Source: Varanus komodoensis (lineage: Eukaryota; Chordata; Lepidosauria; Squamata; Varanidae). From it: a stretch of DNA of 64,000 bases. Numbering within the stretch: position 1 is the stretch's first letter; every line of letters begins with the position of its first letter. The notes beneath the pieces are model-generated. The model did no database searches. It saw only the letters and a list, made by a program, of their open reading frames with translations, and was not told where the DNA came from. The stretch covers positions 7,063,257 through 7,127,256 of the forward strand of contig NW_025335922.1 in the NCBI RefSeq assembly GCF_004798865.1, in the 5' to 3' direction. Positions 10,354-22,600 of this stretch are shown one piece after another. A program made the position numbers and the translations under genes.

Positions 10354-10679
10354 ATGGACCACTTCGCCTCCGAGCGCCTGGCCCGCCGAGCCTACAAGGA
10401 GCTGTGCGCGTCGGGCGGCTGCCTGGACAGGGCAGAGCTCTCCCGGCGGCTGGCGCTGGAGTTCGCCGTGACGCCGCTGGATGCCGCGCTGCAGGACGCG
10501 CGCTGGTTCGTGCTGGCGAGCCGAGAGGAGGCCGGCTGCGAAGAGCGGGCAGTCGTGGTGGCCGCCACCCGGGCGCGGCTGTGCCAGGCGCACGGGCGCG
10601 GGCGGTGCGCGGGCGCTTGCGGGCAGCTCCACCTCTGCCGCTTCTTCGTGTACGGGGGCTGCCGGAACGAGGGCGCGAG
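10354..10679 (+). CDS. PARP12: PARP12 coding exon 1
   Basis: Encodes residues 1-108 plus two bases of codon 109: [18 protein letters not shown] onward, then [17 protein letters not shown], the first half of zinc finger 1. The start sits in a strong context (CCACGATGG, A at -3 and G at +4) and aligns with the N-terminus of vertebrate PARP12. The frame is also open upstream to an ATG at 10141, which would add 71 residues of GC-biased sequence; I regard that as untranslated leader. The donor is GCGAG/GTGAGT. Confidence 0.92.
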
Positions 10680-13600
10680 GTGAGTCCGCCGCTTCGGCCG
10701 CCGCGACCGACGGGGCGCTCTTCCACCCGCTCTTGGCCGCCCCGTCGCGCTCCGAATGTTTTGGACCGGAATCCCTGCCGCAACATCCGGAGTTGTGAGC
10801 TGTCTAAACAAGCATAGGACTACAATCTCCCCAACAGGTGTGCTGGGTGGGTCGATGGGCGTTGTAGTTGAAGAGGTCTGGAAGGCGCCTGCTTCAGTCC
10901 GTTTCCTCGAACAAGGGAAGATGCCTTCCTGCCCTTGGCCCTTCCCCTTTAGTAGGTTTCATCGGGGTTAAGTGCGCGGCAACTGTATTTTGGGTTCGTA
11001 CACTCTGCGAAACCCTATTGAATTGCAGTGTGGGCGGATTTATCTCCCAGTAAATCTGCCCCGGTCTCCTGGGCAGTGGTGCCGTGGAGACCGGTTCCGC
11101 CATGGAACTAAGCTGGAACTCCCTTAGCGACGTCGTGAAAGTGGCCAAACGGCGGATTGATGTTTGTGGAGAGGATATTTCAGTTCCGAGAATTTGGGGG
11201 AGGGTGTTCTTTCATTGGAAGTTTATCACCCGACCCTTTCGTCATTGTCTTTAAGCGAGGGCGGAGCTAGAGAGGGGATTCATGTTTGTACTCATCTTTA
11301 GTTTCAGCTATACAGGATGTAGCCTTACATTGTAATCTTACATTGTTTTGACAAATAAAAACAAAACGCTGTTAGCTCGATTATATTTTGCCAGTGTTTG
11401 CAGCGTGTTTACATTAAGAACTTTTTGATCGTGTTTTTACCTAATTAAATTTGGAAAGAGACGTCATTGCCAGTGTACAATACAATCTAATCATCTCTCC
11501 TGAATTGTGCAAAATTAAACTGTATTGGTCTTCTATGCTAGAACTATTTTTCTCTCTTAACTTTTCCAATGAAAACATTAGCTTGTTTTATTATACTTAA
11601 TTTTTCTGTTCTAAATATCCTTTTCTAGTTTGCATTTAAAGAGGTGTCTGATGATGATAGGAAGGGAACTTTGACTTCACTGGTCTATCATAGATTGTAT
11701 TTGCATGCAATCTATTAACATACGAAGAAATGGTAACTGGGCAGCTGTATTTCTCCCTCCTGTTGTGTTAACCATGGGCCGAGGGTGACTGCTATCTTCT
11801 TTTTGTTAGACTCTGCCCCTGAAAACTTTAGACACCATGATGAACTCAAGGAAGCCTTATTCTCCATTCCTCTGTCTTGGCCTAATTTCAAGTCTTTTTT
11901 TTTTAACTTAAAACTCAAAGCTCCAGATGAACTTCTGTGGATAAATATGGGAGTGGGGCATGCTGGGAGTTGGAAACTGTTCAAGTATGTGTAGGATTGC
12001 ATGTTATAACAAAGTTCCTGTGAATCCTGTTAACTGTAATTGCATTTTTATGTATGTTTTGTGAGTTGAAACAGTTGTTATATTTTCTATAAATTAATTA
12101 TATTGAAAACATGAGATATAGTAGTTTTAAAAGACCAAGTACGTTATGATAAAACTTGAGAAACTAGGTTTTTAAGGAATATAATAGAGTCATAGAATAG
12201 TAGAGTTGGAAGTGGCTAAGAAGGCCATCAAGTCCAATTCCCTGCTGTTGCAGGACACCAACTCACACCATCCCACTCTGACGGCTGTCCAGTTTTTGTT
12301 TTTGTTTTAATGTCTTTAATGTGGGAGAGCCCATCACCTCTCTGGGCAATTGTTTCCACTGTCATATTGCTCTGACAGTGAAGAAACTTTTCCTGCTGTC
12401 TAGGCCGAACCTGAGTTGGTGCAACATATCAGCAAGAAGAGATCATGACCTTTCTCTTTGTGACTGTCTCTGAGGTATTTAGAGTGATGTCATGTCCCTC
12501 TCAGCCTTGCTTTTTCAAGGCTGAACATACCCAGTTCTCTCAGTCTCTCCTCACAGGGCAGTGTTTTCAAACCTTGGAATATTTATGTTGCCAGCCAAAC
12601 ACTTTTGAATATAGAATCATAGAATAGTAGAGTTGGAAGGGGCCAGAAGGTCATTGGGTCCATACCCCTGCTGTTGCAGGACACTAAGTTACACCATCCC
12701 GTTTAGATTATTGTTCAAACTCTCCTCTGGACCCTTTCTAATTTTTCTGTATCTTCCTTAAATCCTGGTGCCTAGAACTGAACACAATATTCAACATGAG
12801 GTCTGACTAATGAAGGGTGATTTGGAAGTAATACTTCTGTTAATGCTTCCCAAAATAGCATTTGTCCTTTTTGCAGCTGCATTACATTTTGGATCATATT
12901 TATCTTGTTATCCACAATATTTCCAAGGTCTTTGTCTTTTTCAGTTCTGTTGAGCCACGTATTCCCCATCTTGTATCACTGCATTTGGTTACTTTTTTCC
13001 TAGGTGGAGGACTTGACATTTGCCCCCATTCTGTTGCTTTCAGCCCAGCATTCAAGTTTATCAGGATTGTCCTGGATCTTCATTCTGTCTTCTAGGGTGT
13101 TCACTATTTTGTATCATCTGCAAATTGATCTTTCCTTGTACTCCATCATCTAAATCATTAATGAAGATGTTGAAGATTACTGGGCCCAGGACTGAGCCCT
13201 GCGGCACCCCACTAGTTACCTTCCTCCAGTTTGAGAAGGTGCCATTGATGAGCACTTTTTATGTTCAATTCAGCAGACAATTTTGGATCCACCTGACAGT
13301 TTTTCCTGTCTAATTCATTTTTTGCTAATTTGCTTATCAGGATGTTCTCGGGCGCTATGTCTAAAGCTTGGCTAAGGTTGTGGTAGATTATGTTCACAGT
13401 GTTCTCTCTGTCCACTTGGGAGGTTATTCAGTGAAAAAACAAGATTAAATTAGCTTGACAGGATTTATTTTTATTTATGATTTATTTTTGATAAATCCAT
13501 GTTGGCCTTTATTAATCACTGCATTTTCTTTGAGAGTATCCTGGTTCCCAGTTGCTCACATATTTCTGAAAACAATCCAGGAATGCTGACTGATATATGA

Positions 13601-16600
13601 TCTCAAAATTTGGGTTTTGGTGAACAATTCAGATTTATTGCTTAGGGTCTCTGTGTTTAGTGCAGTGGGAATGGGGAGCTGGCTCCTATTCGTTCAAAAG
13701 AGTATTTGGTTAGCAAATTTTGGGTTGCATTAAGACATGCAAACAAAGTTATCTCTTTGTCCAAAATCTTGACCTAATTCTCATTTAATGACAACCTTGA
13801 GAGTATACGTTGCATATTGATATAATTGAATCATGGGTTGTTATTACATGTGAACCCTGAACTATGGTTTAACTATAAGTCAGTAACTACAATCAAGAAA
13901 GAGAATGTGTGGGATGGATTTACATGGCACGGCAAATAACCCAGTGTTCGTTCTATAATGTGCAGATTATTGCCTGCATTTACCAGTAAGACTATTGTGT
14001 GGTTACCCAGGCAGCACAGTTTCCACACTTCCTGCTCTGTGCTTCCAGCCTGACCATGAATCTCAAGAGCCTCTGTGAACAGAATTCCCATCCTTCCCCT
14101 ATTCTAGCCTATTAGCCATAGCAGCCTCCTAATGGATGCACTGCAGATCTCAGGCAGCTCCCCCTTTCCCCTTCTGAGTATTCCTGCATGTCTGCCATTC
14201 CAGCCTCTCCCCAAACTTTTTTATTAAATGAAAATAAACAGTTTCACTGTGTTTCTGCCCTTCTTCGTCCATGTATTTTTGTGCTGTCTCCTGGTTTCCA
14301 AAAGTAAAGAGCCAATGGGCATAAAGTGGACAAAATATTTGTTGCTAGGGTGCTGAGGGCACTAGAGATCAAAGGCTAGAAGCTGCTACAGTGGTACCTC
14401 AGCGCACGAACTTAATCTGTTCCACGACTCTGGTCACAAGCTGGTCATGAGCCAAGTCAAATTTCCCCATAAGGTTGAATGTAAATGTAAATTACAGAAT
14501 GTAATACGTTCTGTAAATATTTTTTTAATCACAAAAGTTTGAAGCTAAGTACCAAAGAACAACGAAGTAAAAAAGTACAATACAGTAGAGAACTCTAACC
14601 TAGGTGGGGCGGAGGTTATTGTTTGGAGGGAGAATCCAAACCATAATCGTGCAATAGTGATTGTGCTGGAGGGAAGAGATGGCGGCGATCGCAATCGTGC
14701 AGGGAAGACGGGCACGATTGTGCTTGGGGGAAGACGGGCGCAATCGCGCTCGGGGGGAAGACGGGTGGAATCGCGCTTGTGCAGGGAAGATGGCCGCGAT
14801 CGTGATCATGTTCATGTGGCAACATGGCCGCGATCATGGTCGTCACCCAATATAGAGTTCGCAAACTGAGGCAAAATTTTTCTGGAATTTCTGTTCACAA
14901 CCTGACTTGGTCATGAACTGAAGCATCTGTGAACCGAGGTACCACTGTACTTGCACAGTCAGTCTTGCCAGGGTACTCTATGGTGTTTCCATATCAACAA
15001 TGGTAAAATGCAGATCTCAGGTTTGGATGACTGGAGAAGCCATGGTAAAGTGTAGAAACCTTAGAGACCACAATTGATTCTGTCTGAGATTTCAGAAAAC
15101 TAATCCTGCTATACAGGAACTGCAGAACTGGGTCTGGACAAGACAACAGATCCATAACAGATTTCACTGTGTTTTCTCATGTCATAGGAACCTGCCTGTG
15201 GATTATTGTGAGGTTGTAAACTCTGGATTGTTATGGTTAACCATAGATAAACCATAGTCCAGGGTTTGCCCATAACAAAAACTCTATACTAAATTTATAT
15301 GTGTAAATCAGGTCATTTGCTGAGGCTGCAACCCAGTGTACACTTACTTGGGAGTAAGAGCCACTACATGTAGTGAAATTTACTTTTGAGTAAACATGCA
15401 TAGAATCATGCTAAATGGCTGTTTTTATCTAGGAGTAGCTGTCAATTATTTATGCTTGATAGTGAAAATAGTTAATAGGGATATTTAATGTTTTCCAAAC
15501 TTTCAGGAAACAATGCAAATTCATCCATGACATTTATTCACCCCATAACCTTGCTGTCCTAAAAGAGCATCGACTGGAAATCTTAAGCTCTGATGAGTTA
15601 TGTCAACTGCTGCTTCAGAATGATCCTTCACTCATACCCGAGGTGAGGAACGTCACAGTGGATTGATGCTTTGTTTTAAATGGTTCTCATCAAAACTGAT
15701 CACCTTGGGTCTGTGTGGTACATGCCCCTATCAGCAAGAAACCTTCTTCGGGTTGCTTGTGTTTCCATTTAGTTCACACTGCGGTTTAGTAGTGTGCATT
15801 TTCTTGAAACAATTGCATCGGGAATTTTTCGGTACACCAGAGGTTATCTAATTTTGATGTTTATTTGAGTCATATTTAAGTAAACAATAGAGCTAAAAAG
15901 AAACCCCATGCTAATGTTAAGTTAGATGGTACAAGAAGCAGGAGATGGGGAAGAAAAGAAAATTCCATCTATTTGGCCATCTGTTTTTGTATCATCTAAC
16001 CTAATGAAGATTTCTGGAGAACTTGAAAGCTTGCACATATTTTTGTGGAATTTTGCTTGGTCTTAATTTGGGTTAAGATAAACCCTATCAGAACCTAACC
16101 CCAGAGCCCAAGCATTCACATATCCAGATGGATTGCTCACACATCCCTAGTCCTAATAAAGGAATTGCCCAGCTGGTGTTTGAATTGCCTGAATGTGAAT
16201 TTGAACTCTATTTCAGGTTGGTTTTTGTTTTAATGTATTTAAGTGACATGCCTACATTCTGTCACATACCTACCAGAGAGAATCTCATGACGAATAGTAA
16301 CCACACATTTGAAACCCAAAACTTGTCTGGTATGGCATTTGTAGTGGCCATCCAGTCATTGTTACCTGGTTACCTGAAGGAGCGCTTGCATCCATATATG
16401 CCCAGCCGCCCCTTGAGATCGGCGGGGGAGGCCCTTCTCCGGGAACCCTCCATGAAAGAAATTAGGAGGGTGGGTACTCGGAGGAGGGCTTTCTCTGCGG
16501 TGGCGCCTAAGTTATGGAACGCGCTCCCCAGAGAGGTCCGCCTGGCGCCGTCGTTATTTGTTTTTCGGCGCCAGGCGAAGACCTTTTTATTCAAGCGGCA

Positions 16601-19600
16601 TTTTAACTGTTAACATTATTGGTTTTATCTGGCCAGGGCGGCTTATTTTATACTGTACTGTTGTATTTTAATTTTATATTTATATTTTAATTTATATTAT
16701 AATTATTTTAATTTATTGATGTGAGCCGCCCCGAGGCTTCGGCGAATGGGGCGGCATAAAAATGTTTTAATAAATAATAAATAAATAAATTGTTACTATT
16801 GAACATTTGATGTGGAACATTTTCTGTGAAATGATGAAACAGTGGCAAATATCATACATTTTGTTTGGAAAGGAGAAATTCACTCATTTTTCTGTAAAAT
16901 GAGTACAAGTAAACACTTGTACACGCAGTGTGTTAATAGTCTTTTTAAAGCATGAACACAGAAATGAACTGGAGCCAACCATGGCCATTATTATGAATGA
17001 ACAAAAACATGTTGGGTCAGATTCAGTCAGAATAGAACCACTGGTATAAATGCGACGTAAACTATCCAGTACTAACTTAAGCCAATGGATTATGAGTCCA
17101 CCCTCAGTCCGGTTCCAACCTATGGTGTTTACACCTAAAAGATAAGAATGTGTTTCCCTAATTGGTTCAGTGAATTTCCTTTTATTTGGTTCAGAGATAA
17201 AGAAAATGGTCATGGTTACATGTCATGCTACCTAAGAAACTCCAAGAAAGTGATGAAATGTTTGTTAACTTTTTACTTATTTGTTAAACAGCCATCAACC
17301 TGCTGTCCAACCTTTAGGAAACAGTAAGAAGGAAAAACAGTATAGATAGTAAAACATTAAAGGCACAGCCCTATGGTTTAAACATTTTGCCCCAGACTGC
17401 ACAATTTAAAAGCCTAAATTAAAAGAAGCACCTTTACATGTCTTCTAAAAGCCAAGAAAGTAGGGAGCACTCACAGTTCTTTGGGAAGTGCATATTCCAG
17501 AGTTTGGGAGTGATGCAGGAGAAACCCCTGTCACAAATGCCCCACAAACAGGCCTCTGTGAGTAATGATGCCCTTCAGAGGCCTTCCTGCAGCTCTTAAT
17601 AACCAGATGTGTCTGTGCATGTGCTGCATTCTTGAAACAGTTGTTACTGCAAATGAGGAGGTAATCAGCTGGCATACCTTTGTTGTGCATGTTTGGCCTG
17701 AAGGGTGACTGAAGAAGCATGTTTGGATTGCTTGCCTGATCGCTTAGAATCAGAGCATTGCCAGTTTACAAGTCTTTTTTAGTGTTTAAACAACATTGTG
17801 TGCAATCCTGTGGGCTTCTGAGGTTGTCTGGGCAGCATGAGATTAATTAGACCCCCAGCTCTGTGCCCCTGGTAGCTGAAATTCCAAAGGCTGAGCCCCC
17901 TGTCCTTTCAGAGTTCTCGCAACAGGCTTTCAAGGAGGATGCAAATGGGTGAGCCATGAGAGGAGAAGGCAATGGCTGACTGTTTATATCAATTCCTGAT
18001 GGTGCCCAGCCTCCTTCCTTCCTGGCACAAAGCATGACCGCTTTAATGGAGATTGTACACAGGGCGAGTTACGGGGGCAGCAGGTGCCACTGCCTCATGT
18101 CACTCCGTGCATCGGAAGGCATGTTTGAAGGCTTATGTGCACGTGACTTGGGTCACCATCTGATGCATGTTTGGAGATAAAAGTCCAACAAATTCCAGTG
18201 TGACTGGCTGGATATGCTGAGAGTTGTAGGGGTTTTTTTCTGTCTAAACATGCATAGGATCATTTCCTTAATCCTTCAGTTTATGGTCTTTCTGATATGG
18301 TGGACATGTTTCCATAGTCTGTGGAATTCCTTTGTCCATGGGGTCGCGATGGGTCGGACACGGCTTTGCGACTAACAGCAACAACAACAACATGCCTGCT
18401 GGGCTGGCACTTAATGGCCTTTACAGTTGACAGGCTGCTGTGTTTAGTGGGTCTCCTATTACGGTTGACGCTGTTTTGTTGGTGTTTATCCGTATTGCTA
18501 AGTTGCCTTGGAAGGCTGTACTGAAAGACTGAGATAGGAATATTTTAACTACATATGAATAAACGACTTTGCAGCTCAAGGGATGTAGCATAGCCCGTTT
18601 TATCATAATGCGAAATGTTTGACAAAAGAGCCATTAAATCAGAAGACTGAATCATCACAGATGGAAGGGGTCTGCCAGTGTTTATGAGCAGTGATACCTC
18701 GGTTGGAACCTCCATGAGGCCTTCCATGCCTGCAGCTGAAGCCAAATAACCTGAGGTTGCTGTGGGTTCTGCCTCCTCCTGCCTTTAGGCTTCCCAGGAA
18801 ATCACTCCTGCCACTGTTTGAGAGAGGAAGCTGGCTGGAATGAACCATGATTTCAGGGACTGCCATGCTTTTGGTGTCAGTGGATACATTTGGAATATTG
18901 TTGAGGCGCCAGGGGTACCCTACAAAATGGTAGGCACAGGGATTGCCCAGTCAGGGAGTGGCTGCCAGTGTGAGCATGGCTGGTCACAAATTTCTCAGCA
19001 CTCAGAACTGTACGAGAGTGATGATGGTGCCTACAGTGCAAAACAGAACACCACTGCTTTGATCAAGTAATGATGGGGCTGGAAAGCAGCCCTTCCAGTT
19101 ATAGCATGCCAGCCTCCCAGTTAAGGAACAACTATTCAGATGGAATCTTAAACAAAATAAAATCAAGCGAGGCAAAGAGCTTAATAAAAACATAAAGCCA
19201 TGTTCCATCAGGCCAAGGGTCCATCTGGTTCAGGCACACTGTTCACATGATGGCAAACCAGCTGCTCACAGGATCCCTCATGGCTTATGTGCATCTGACT
19301 AGGGTCACCATCCCATGCATGTTCAGAGAGAAGAGGCTTACGAATTCCAGCTTGGCTGGCTGGGGCACACTGGACATGTAGGAAATGCATAGGATGCAAA
19401 CCAGCTGCTCTCAGGTTTCCTCGAGGGTTATATGCATCCGGCTGCAGGATGTGAGTGCAGTAGCTTCCTCCCGCCCAAGCTCCTCAGCAGCTGCAGGTAT
19501 TCCACCTCTGATACCAGGGGTAGCACATAGCCAGCAAGACTAGTAGCCATTAATGGCATCCTGTTTTAGGTATCCGTCCAGTCCCCTTTTAAAGCCATCC

Positions 19601-22600
19601 AAATTGGCGGCCCTCACTCTGAAGCCCTGGACCTCTCACCACTCTGTTCCAGGGGCGACCCAGAGTTTTAGTGAAGGGCTCCAAGGGTAGGATCTGTGAG
19701 CAGGTTGCTACCCAACGGCACTGTGTAGAAGAGGGCAGCATTTTGTCACCCAAAATGATAGTTCATGGAGCTGCTTTAGCGTTCTGTGCATTCTGGTGAT
19801 CGTGAAAGCTTTTGACTTGGCAGTAGGCATTCAGGTGTGCTCTTGTTCTTTGGTGGGAAAATAAGAGAAGCACAAGAAGGACACAAGAATTTAAGATAAA
19901 GATTAACAGAGGTGTGGCATCTCTGCTTAACCCTTGTTCTGAAGCAGAGGAAAACTAATTCTGTAAGGTCAGCAAGAGAGTGCTTGAGATAACAATTGGC
20001 ATACTGGTTCAACAGCATTGTTAGATCTGTGTTTTAAAATCTATTAAAGCTACTTAGGGTAGCTTTTATAAATAGTTTGGTTTTATTAGTGTTTTATAGC
20101 TGCACTAGTGCCCTGCTTGGGTATAACTTGTTTAGCCATGTTAATTAAAATGATTTTAGAATGTATATGGCCCCAAGGGAAGAGAATTCAGCAGCTTGTT
20201 TCCTTGTAGGGCTTATATTTGTGACCAAGTGATATTAATGAAATTGAACACCACTTCCGAAGTTCCACCCTGCAGGCAACTGGAGAGAATTTCTTGGCCT
20301 ACCAGATGACTGCAATTGCGTAGTCATCCCATGGCTACTGAATATCCTCCAATCAAAAGTGCAGAAAGTCTCATACCATTTTAGAAAGCCAAAATCCACC
20401 TGGGATCCTAACACTCAAAAACTTTCCCAGCCACCCCCAAGAGACTGATGATTGATCTTGCTCTTAAAACTGTGCCTGCTGCAAACATTTAGGCGCCCTG
20501 AGACCTGTGTTACATATTTCCTTAGATTGTAACAGACAAGCATAATAAATACTATAAAGGCATTCATGTATCTGTCTTTTTAAAATTTCTGTTCCCAGAT
20601 ATGCACATATTATAATAAAGGCGACGGACCCTATGGGTCTTGCAACTTTAAGAAGATCTGTGTCAAACTGCACATATGTCAGTACTACCTCCAGGGACAA
20701 TGCAGATTTGGAAGCAACTGCAGACGCTCACATGACATTTTAAATCCAGACTGTTATGAGAAACTGGAGAAATGGGGAATGAGCCAAGCCCTAATTAGTA
20801 GAATTACTGTGATCTACATGAATGCATATGACATCAAAAATAGAACATCTCCATACAAAGGTAGAGTTAAACTCTGTTAAAACCTTACAGGAGCAACCCG
20901 TCTGGCTAGCATAATAGCAAATACTCAGCTGTGGCCGCATGAATAGAAGTGATACCTTGTCTGTCTGTCTGTCTGTCTTGTAAACTTTGTTCAGTAAAGG
21001 CAGTGAAGAGCATTGATAGTTTCAGGAGCTAGAGATCCTTCCAAACCAGCAGGATTTCTGAGCTGTTACTTATTTGGTCCAGAGCTTGGATCCATGAAAT
21101 CAGTTTTTTTCTTCTATCTTTGAATATACAGTTACATTTATTCACATGCATTGCTCCATCTTCCTGAACACTTGAATTAAAATCTGTTTGTGGCAGTTCA
21201 AGAGTAACGTGCTACTGAGCAAGGGATTTTGCTGCCTTATCATGTTGTGGAACCTTTTTGACATTTGGTTTATAACCTCTGCACGTGGAGCGATGGTTGA
21301 ATTAATAGGAGTACTAAAAAGGAACATTCATTTAATTTGCTAAATTAGTAGCCTGCATTTTCTCCAAGAAAACTACATGGTTCTTCCCATCCCTCCACTT
21401 AATTCTCACAACAACCTTGTGAGGTAGGTTAATCTGAGGGATAGGGACTGGCCCAAGGTCATCTAGTGAGTTTCACAGCTGAGTGGGGATTTGAACCTGC
21501 ATTTCATGAGTCGTAGATTGACATTCCGGAGTCTGTTTTTTCCTTCTTCCCCAGAAAGAAGAGAGAGCAGTGGTCAGGTACCAGCAACTGCAAAGATCAG
21601 CGAAGAATCAGATACAATTTGCTTATACCACATTAGGAGAAGTTGTAGTTTTCAAGGTAAGTCAGATGAATTAGATTGTTTTTTCTCATCGGTCATGCCA
21701 AGTTTTTCCTCTTCTTACATGCATAACTGTAATACTTTTATCACTTGCTGCTGACTTTGTTTTATAGACTTTCAGCATCACAGAAATGATCTGTTAGCAT
21801 CATTGCAAAGAACTACTAAGCACAGGGATGTTGTTGCCTATTTATTATCTCGTTGATGCAACTGGGAACCCTTTCAACACCTGGTTTATATACTCTGTGT
21901 AGCTGGGGCCATAGCTATATTAATAGTTTGAGTTGAAAAAACCATTAATTTCACTACATTGGTCTCCTCAAGGGAGAGTAGGTTCTGCCCGATGTTGATG
22001 AACTGTATTTTTTGTGTACCTTAGATCTACCTATATACAAACTGCTGGTTTACTTTTCTCCTCCTTTCATTTACTCTATCTGCATTGGGTGCTCTTTGAA
22101 GAAGATAAGCTGTATTTCTCTCTTTACCCTATACTGACCTTGAATTTCTAATCCTTGTGTCTCTCTCACTGATACAGCCGGCATCACATACAGTGGACAT
22201 TCTGATAACATGAATGTGGGATTTTGAGCAGTCTATTAACATCCTGTTCCTGGAAGAGTCCTTTTTCTAGGTTTCATGCTCCTTTCAGGCCTGTTCCCTA
22301 TCTAGTTCACTTAGTAGGTGTGTTTTTATGGATTTCTTTTCATCTAATAAAAGTTTTCAAAATAAATTTTAAAGGCAGAAGTGCACCGTTGCTACTCTTA
22401 AAGCCCGCAGCAGCAACATCATTACTCCTTAGCAGCCTCTGGTGGAAAGACGGACTCACATTAATCACAAAACGCCTGAGCTGCTCATTGCATTTACTGC
22501 ACGGTGGGCAGATTTAGTTCCTACAGATGTTGTGAGAAGCGTTTATAGCTGAGACAGGGAAGCATTAATATCCTTGATGCTGACAAGGCCAAACGTTGAA

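Larger units (their letters stand above)
10020..10760. promoter_or_regulatory. PARP12: CpG island, PARP12 promoter and first exon
   Basis: GC content and CpG density rise abruptly here against AT-rich flanks, and the island covers the start codon at 10354. No TATA box is obvious, as expected of a CpG-island promoter. The transcription start cannot be placed from sequence alone. Long open frames on both strands here (for example 10013-10786 minus) are by-products of high GC. Confidence 0.85.
10681..15506. other. PARP12: PARP12 intron 1
   Basis: About 4.8 kb. It holds a piece of the short unnamed repeat (10797-10830), another copy at 11946-12001, two CR1 copies, and the Tc1/mariner-type element at 14389-14947. 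The first 600 bases remain fairly GC-rich and could carry regulatory sequence, but no specific site is claimed. Confidence 0.8.
15643..20598. other. PARP12: PARP12 intron 2
   Basis: About 5 kb. It contains an L2-type LINE end, two CR1/L2-type fragments, a BovB tail and two related short repeats, each annotated separately. No additional exon is needed, because exons 2 and 3 join in phase 0. Confidence 0.8.

Noticed and set aside
10013-10811. Long overlapping open frames on both strands (up to 257 codons) in the CpG island
   Set aside because: They arise from high GC and lack of stops. Only the frame from 10354 aligns with PARP12 and splices in phase.
13061-13415. Reverse-transcriptase-like protein as a possible host gene
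   Set aside because: It belongs to a broken CR1 LINE with a recognisable 3' terminus.
14600-14869. Several 60-80 codon frames on both strands
   Set aside because: They are produced by the tandem array inside a TA-flanked miniature transposon.
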